In this document: positions 27,287 through 30,023 of the stretch, piece after piece
How positions within the stretch are numbered: the first letter of the stretch is position 1
Layout of the letters: the number at the start of each line of letters is the position of its first letter
From: Saprolegnia diclina VS20
Taxonomy: Eukaryota > Oomycota > Saprolegniomycetes > Saprolegniales > Saprolegniaceae
Length of the DNA: 30,023 bases
Reading direction: 5' to 3'
NCBI RefSeq assembly: GCF_000281045.1
Contig: NW_008246156.1
Location: 176,461 to 206,483 of the forward strand
The notes under the pieces: model-generated
The model's database searches: none
The model's input: the letters and a program-made list of their open reading frames with translations, nothing else
Told to the model about the DNA's origin: nothing
Program-made: the position numbers and the translations under genes

Positions 27287-29204
27287 ATGGACGTGACCAT
27301 CATGTGCCAAGTGTGCAACCACCCGAACGACATGCTGACGCCCGTGTGCGTCAGCGACAACTGCGGCGACGCGCTCCCGGGCTACGACAAGAAGATCAAG
27401 ATTTTGCTCCGGCGTCTCGAGCAGTTCAACAAGGCCCTCGCCGCCGGTGGTGGTGTCGCCGACAACAGCGACGCCACGTCGCTCGTTGCGGATCTCCGGC
27501 GCAAGCTAGAGGCAACGCAACAGCGTGCGACCGAGCTCAAGCATGAGCTAGAGACCCTCAAGGAAGCGCTCGCGGACGCGTCGGCGCACCGGCGTGGGAC
27601 GTTGGCCCACGTCGGGTCGAGCTCCGACATGGATGCCGAGCGCAAGCGTCTCGCCGAGGAGCGCAAGGAGATCGACATGATGCGCCGCCTCTTCACGTCG
27701 CTCCAGACGATCCCGTACATCGACCTCTCGCAGTTCCGCTTCCAGAAGGCGCTGCCGGGCGGCGGCAACTTTGATTTGCAAGTCGGTCTCTTTGACGGCA
27801 AGCGTACAGTGCTCAAGAAGCTCGTGCGCAACGGCCTCGGCGACGACGTCATCGAGCACTTCAAGTCGTCCATCTCGCTCATGGCCAAGTACGTTGCCGC
27901 GCCTATATCTGTCTTGATCGCTCATACCCCGTAGGTTGGACGGCGGTGGTGGCACGGTCGTGACGCTCTACGGCGCCTCGGGGCTCGGCCAGGCGTCGCC
28001 CATGATGTACATGGAGCACATGGAGCGCGGCGATTTGCGCACCTTTCTGCACACGACGAGTCCGAGCGCCGTGTCGTGGAAGACCCGCCTCGAGATCGCG
28101 CTCAACGTGTCCAAGGCGATCGCCAAGATGCACTCGCTCGACTTGATCCACCGCGACTTGAGCAGCTACCACGTGCTTCTGAACGAGCGCAACGTGGCCA
28201 AAGTCACGGGCTTCTCGAGCGCGCGCGAGAAGGACCTCGAGCAGATGATGACCAACGGCGTCGGCGACTTTCGCTGGGCGGCGCCGGAAACCATGAATGG
28301 GTCTGGGAACTACTCGGAGACGGTCGATATTTACGCTCTCGGGCTCCTCCTCATCGAGCTCGACACGCATGCGGTGCCGTACTCGTCGTACAAGGACAAG
28401 CAGGGCCGGAGCCTCGGCGACTTTATGCTCATGGAAATCATCCGCAAGGCCGTGCCCGGCCAGACGACCATCACGCACGCGTTTGCGAGCGCACCGCTGT
28501 GGTACCAGGACCTCGCGCTGCGCTGCGTGTCGCTCGACCCGAACGCCCGGCCGTCCGCGGTCGACGTCGTCGCGGAGCTCCAAAAGCAGCTGCGCGAAGG
28601 CTCGTACGACAACGTCCGGTCGATTCGCCGGCTCCAGAAGCCGCCGCCGGTGCTCAACGCCAAGATCTCGGTGGTCCGCGCCAAGAACCTCCTCGACACG
28701 CAGGCGTTTGGCGTGCAGGATCCGTACTGCCGCCTCAGCCTCGGCGGGCGCCTCGCCAAGACCAAGGTGCACGACAACGGCGGGTGCGACCCCAAGTGGT
28801 CGCAGACGTTCCCGTTCAACAACGTGCACCCGATCGATATGATCCTCGAGATCAACATCATGAACAAGAACTTACTTTTCGACGGCCAGATTGGCAAGGT
28901 GACCGTGCCGCTCGAAGAGACGCTCGAGAAGATCGACGCGGAGAACGTCTACGTCGGGTGGTCGCCCGTCTATAGCCGCGGCGAAATGAAGGGCCACGTG
29001 CTGCTGCGCTTCGAGTACGAGGGCAGCGTGGCCAGCTGGCTCGAGGCGTACGCTGCCGAGATGTCGCTCTTCCATGGCGTGGAAGGTCATGTCCGCGACA
29101 TCCGCCAGGATGAAGTCGTCATGAAGAAGGTCACTGAGATCTTCTTGCCTCGGCTCAAGGACATTGCATCGGCCGTCGCCAACGTCGCGGGCAAGGCCGC
29201 TTAA
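27287..29204 (+). CDS. Zinc knuckle-coiled coil-pseudokinase-C2 protein, copy K4
   Basis: Two exons, 27287-27888 and 27935-29204 (46-nt intron, phase 2), giving 623 aa. The knuckle is C7-x2-C10 and C21-x4-C26, with two extra residues in the second pair compared with K1-K3. Coiled coils at about residues 65-100 and 115-135; probable beta-3 Lys177 (RTVLKK). The catalytic loop HRDLSSYH (273-280) keeps Asp275 but lacks the Lys and Asn. DFG is TGF (292-294). AAPE (316-319) is kept. The C2 domain (about 440-560) is the best preserved of the four: KISVVRAKNLLDTQAFGVQD, then PYCRLSLGG and PKWSQTFPF. Its third loop has Asn where calcium-binding Asp is usual (INIMNKN). A helical tail follows. It may represent the least altered copy. 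Confidence 0.86.
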
Positions 29205-29764
29205 GTCCATGACATCAACTAGCTTTCTTTTGGAATTGACGCGAGGAGGATGCACCAAGATTGGCCAGTTCGATGTCGTGCAGAGCCTTTCGCTTGGGAT
29301 AACTCTAGGCTTTGACTACAGTCAACAGCTTGTCATCAAAGCAATGGCAACGGCCAGGAGAGGCAAGCTGGATGTTGTGGGTAGCAGAGAACACATGATG
29401 CTTTTGTGGGGTAGCTTCTTCGTCTGGGATCTAAAACGGCAGGCAACGGCTCGTGGAACGCGGCGGGCGAGATATGGCTGGTCCCGTCTCTGATGCTCGA
29501 GAAGATTTTGCGTCGGTGCTCACCGATGCTTCGTGGGACCCATGGCGTCACGTCGTGAGCGACGAAGAGGACGTGTTGTGGCCCACGGTACAGCTGCTTT
29601 GACTCTCTCCAAGCCGACTGGTCATTTTTGGACGGAGTGAGATCGCTTCAACGGCAACCTGTTTCCACGTGTTGCCACGTCATCCGGATAAAGATCAAAA
29701 ATAGGAACCAGGGGTTTCGCACCGAAAGCAAAGTGATGGCGAGCGTCAGAGTTCAATTTGCACG
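29205..29764. other. Spacer after K4
   Basis: About 560 bp before the last gene. It contains a short open frame at 29474-29602 (listed separately) and ATCCGGATA at 29682-29690, 75 bp before the next start. Nothing else seen. Confidence 0.4.
29474..29602 (+). CDS. Possible 42-aa acidic small ORF
   Basis: ATG 29474 to TGA 29602 encodes MAGPVSDAREDFASVLTDAS continuing WDPWRHVVSDEEDVLWPTVQ. The composition is protein-like (acidic, with Trp) and could be a micropeptide, an exon of a longer gene or chance. No family recognised. Confidence 0.25.
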   Translation: MAGPVSDAREDFASVLTDASWDPWRHVVSDEEDVLWPTVQLL

Positions 29765-30023
29765 ATGGCAGCGATCGAGCCTGTGGATTTCGTGCGCGTC
29801 AAGCCGCACAAGAACAAGTCGCGCAGGAACGTCGTTGCTGGCATCGGCCTCGCTGCCGCCTTCGTCGTCCTCGCCGTCACCACGACGTCGATGGGCACGG
29901 AACCTGCCCGGCCGCAAATTTTCCATGACGCTCGACAGCGTACGTTCTATTGCATTGACCCATGCATATCAACTGTATTGTAGTGACTACTGAGAGTGCC
30001 AGTGGCTCAGGATCATCGCCGAC
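29765..30023 (+). CDS. Small type II membrane or secreted protein, 5' part only
   Basis: Exon 1 at 29765-29939 encodes 58 residues plus one base; a 44-nt intron (29940-29983, GTACGT donor, TAG acceptor) follows; exon 2 starts at 29984 and runs off the window. The N-terminus is basic (VKPHKNKSRRN), followed by one hydrophobic helix VVAGIGLAAAFVVLAVTTTS (about residues 23-42) and then a polar stretch. Exon 2 continues in frame as a Ser/Gly/Thr-rich linker (LTTESASGSGSSP). The basic flank before the helix favours a type II signal anchor with the C-terminus outside. This layout is common for oomycete cell-wall enzymes and surface proteins, but the catalytic part, if any, is not in view. Confidence 0.55.

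Noticed and set aside
1-30023. CRISPR arrays, insertion sequences, retrotransposons, rRNA genes
   Set aside because: No regularly spaced repeats, transposase or reverse-transcriptase motifs, long terminal repeats or rRNA-like stretches were seen.

Overview
The window looks like nuclear DNA of a stramenopile, most likely an oomycete and probably a saprolegnian water mould (Saprolegnia/Achlya/Aphanomyces type). The genes are compact and GC-rich. They carry short GT..AG introns, mostly about 35-65 nt, usually with a CTRAY-like branch site close to a YAG acceptor. Spacers are short, many genes are paralogous tandem copies, and a clear eukaryotic ribosomal protein gene (eS1/RPS3A) is present. The lineage call rests on this overall look and on the expanded kinase-like genes, not on a database search.

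Layout. 1-4868: four paralogous TMEM53/DUF829 alpha/beta-hydrolase genes in the order -,-,+,+, the first cut by the window edge. 5180-8213: two minus-strand helical-repeat proteins with mitochondrial-type N-termini, the first PPR-like. 8406-11774: a minus-strand region that looks like scattered ORFs but joins, with phase-consistent introns, into one 13-exon gene of about 920 aa; its C-terminal third resembles the XPF-like plus helix-hairpin-helix fold of the meiotic SHOC1/ZIP2 family (tentative). 11930-12203: an array of eight CCAAT boxes between that gene and a plus-strand xylose-isomerase-like TIM-barrel enzyme (12249-13127). 13219-14208: a six-exon FHA-domain protein on the minus strand. 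14482-15536: a seven-exon Thr/Pro-rich single-pass membrane protein that includes a 12-nt microexon. 15663-16529: RPS3A with a 10-nt first coding exon. 16955-20100: mostly unassigned, with exon-like fragments I could not join.

20129-29204 is the most interesting part: four tandem same-strand paralogues of one architecture, namely a Cys4 zinc knuckle, a coiled coil, a TKL-like kinase fold and a C2 domain. All are split by one intron at the same position and phase. In all four the DFG motif and the catalytic-loop Lys and Asn are replaced, and in the second copy the HRD aspartate is also lost, so they read as a pseudokinase family. Spacers between them carry a 43-bp near-perfect palindrome with an ATGAGTCAT (bZIP-type) centre and a 14-bp-arm hairpin. 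The window ends in the first two exons of a small type II membrane protein.

All exon structures were inferred by eye from splice signals and reading-phase bookkeeping. No alignment, profile search or transcript data were available.
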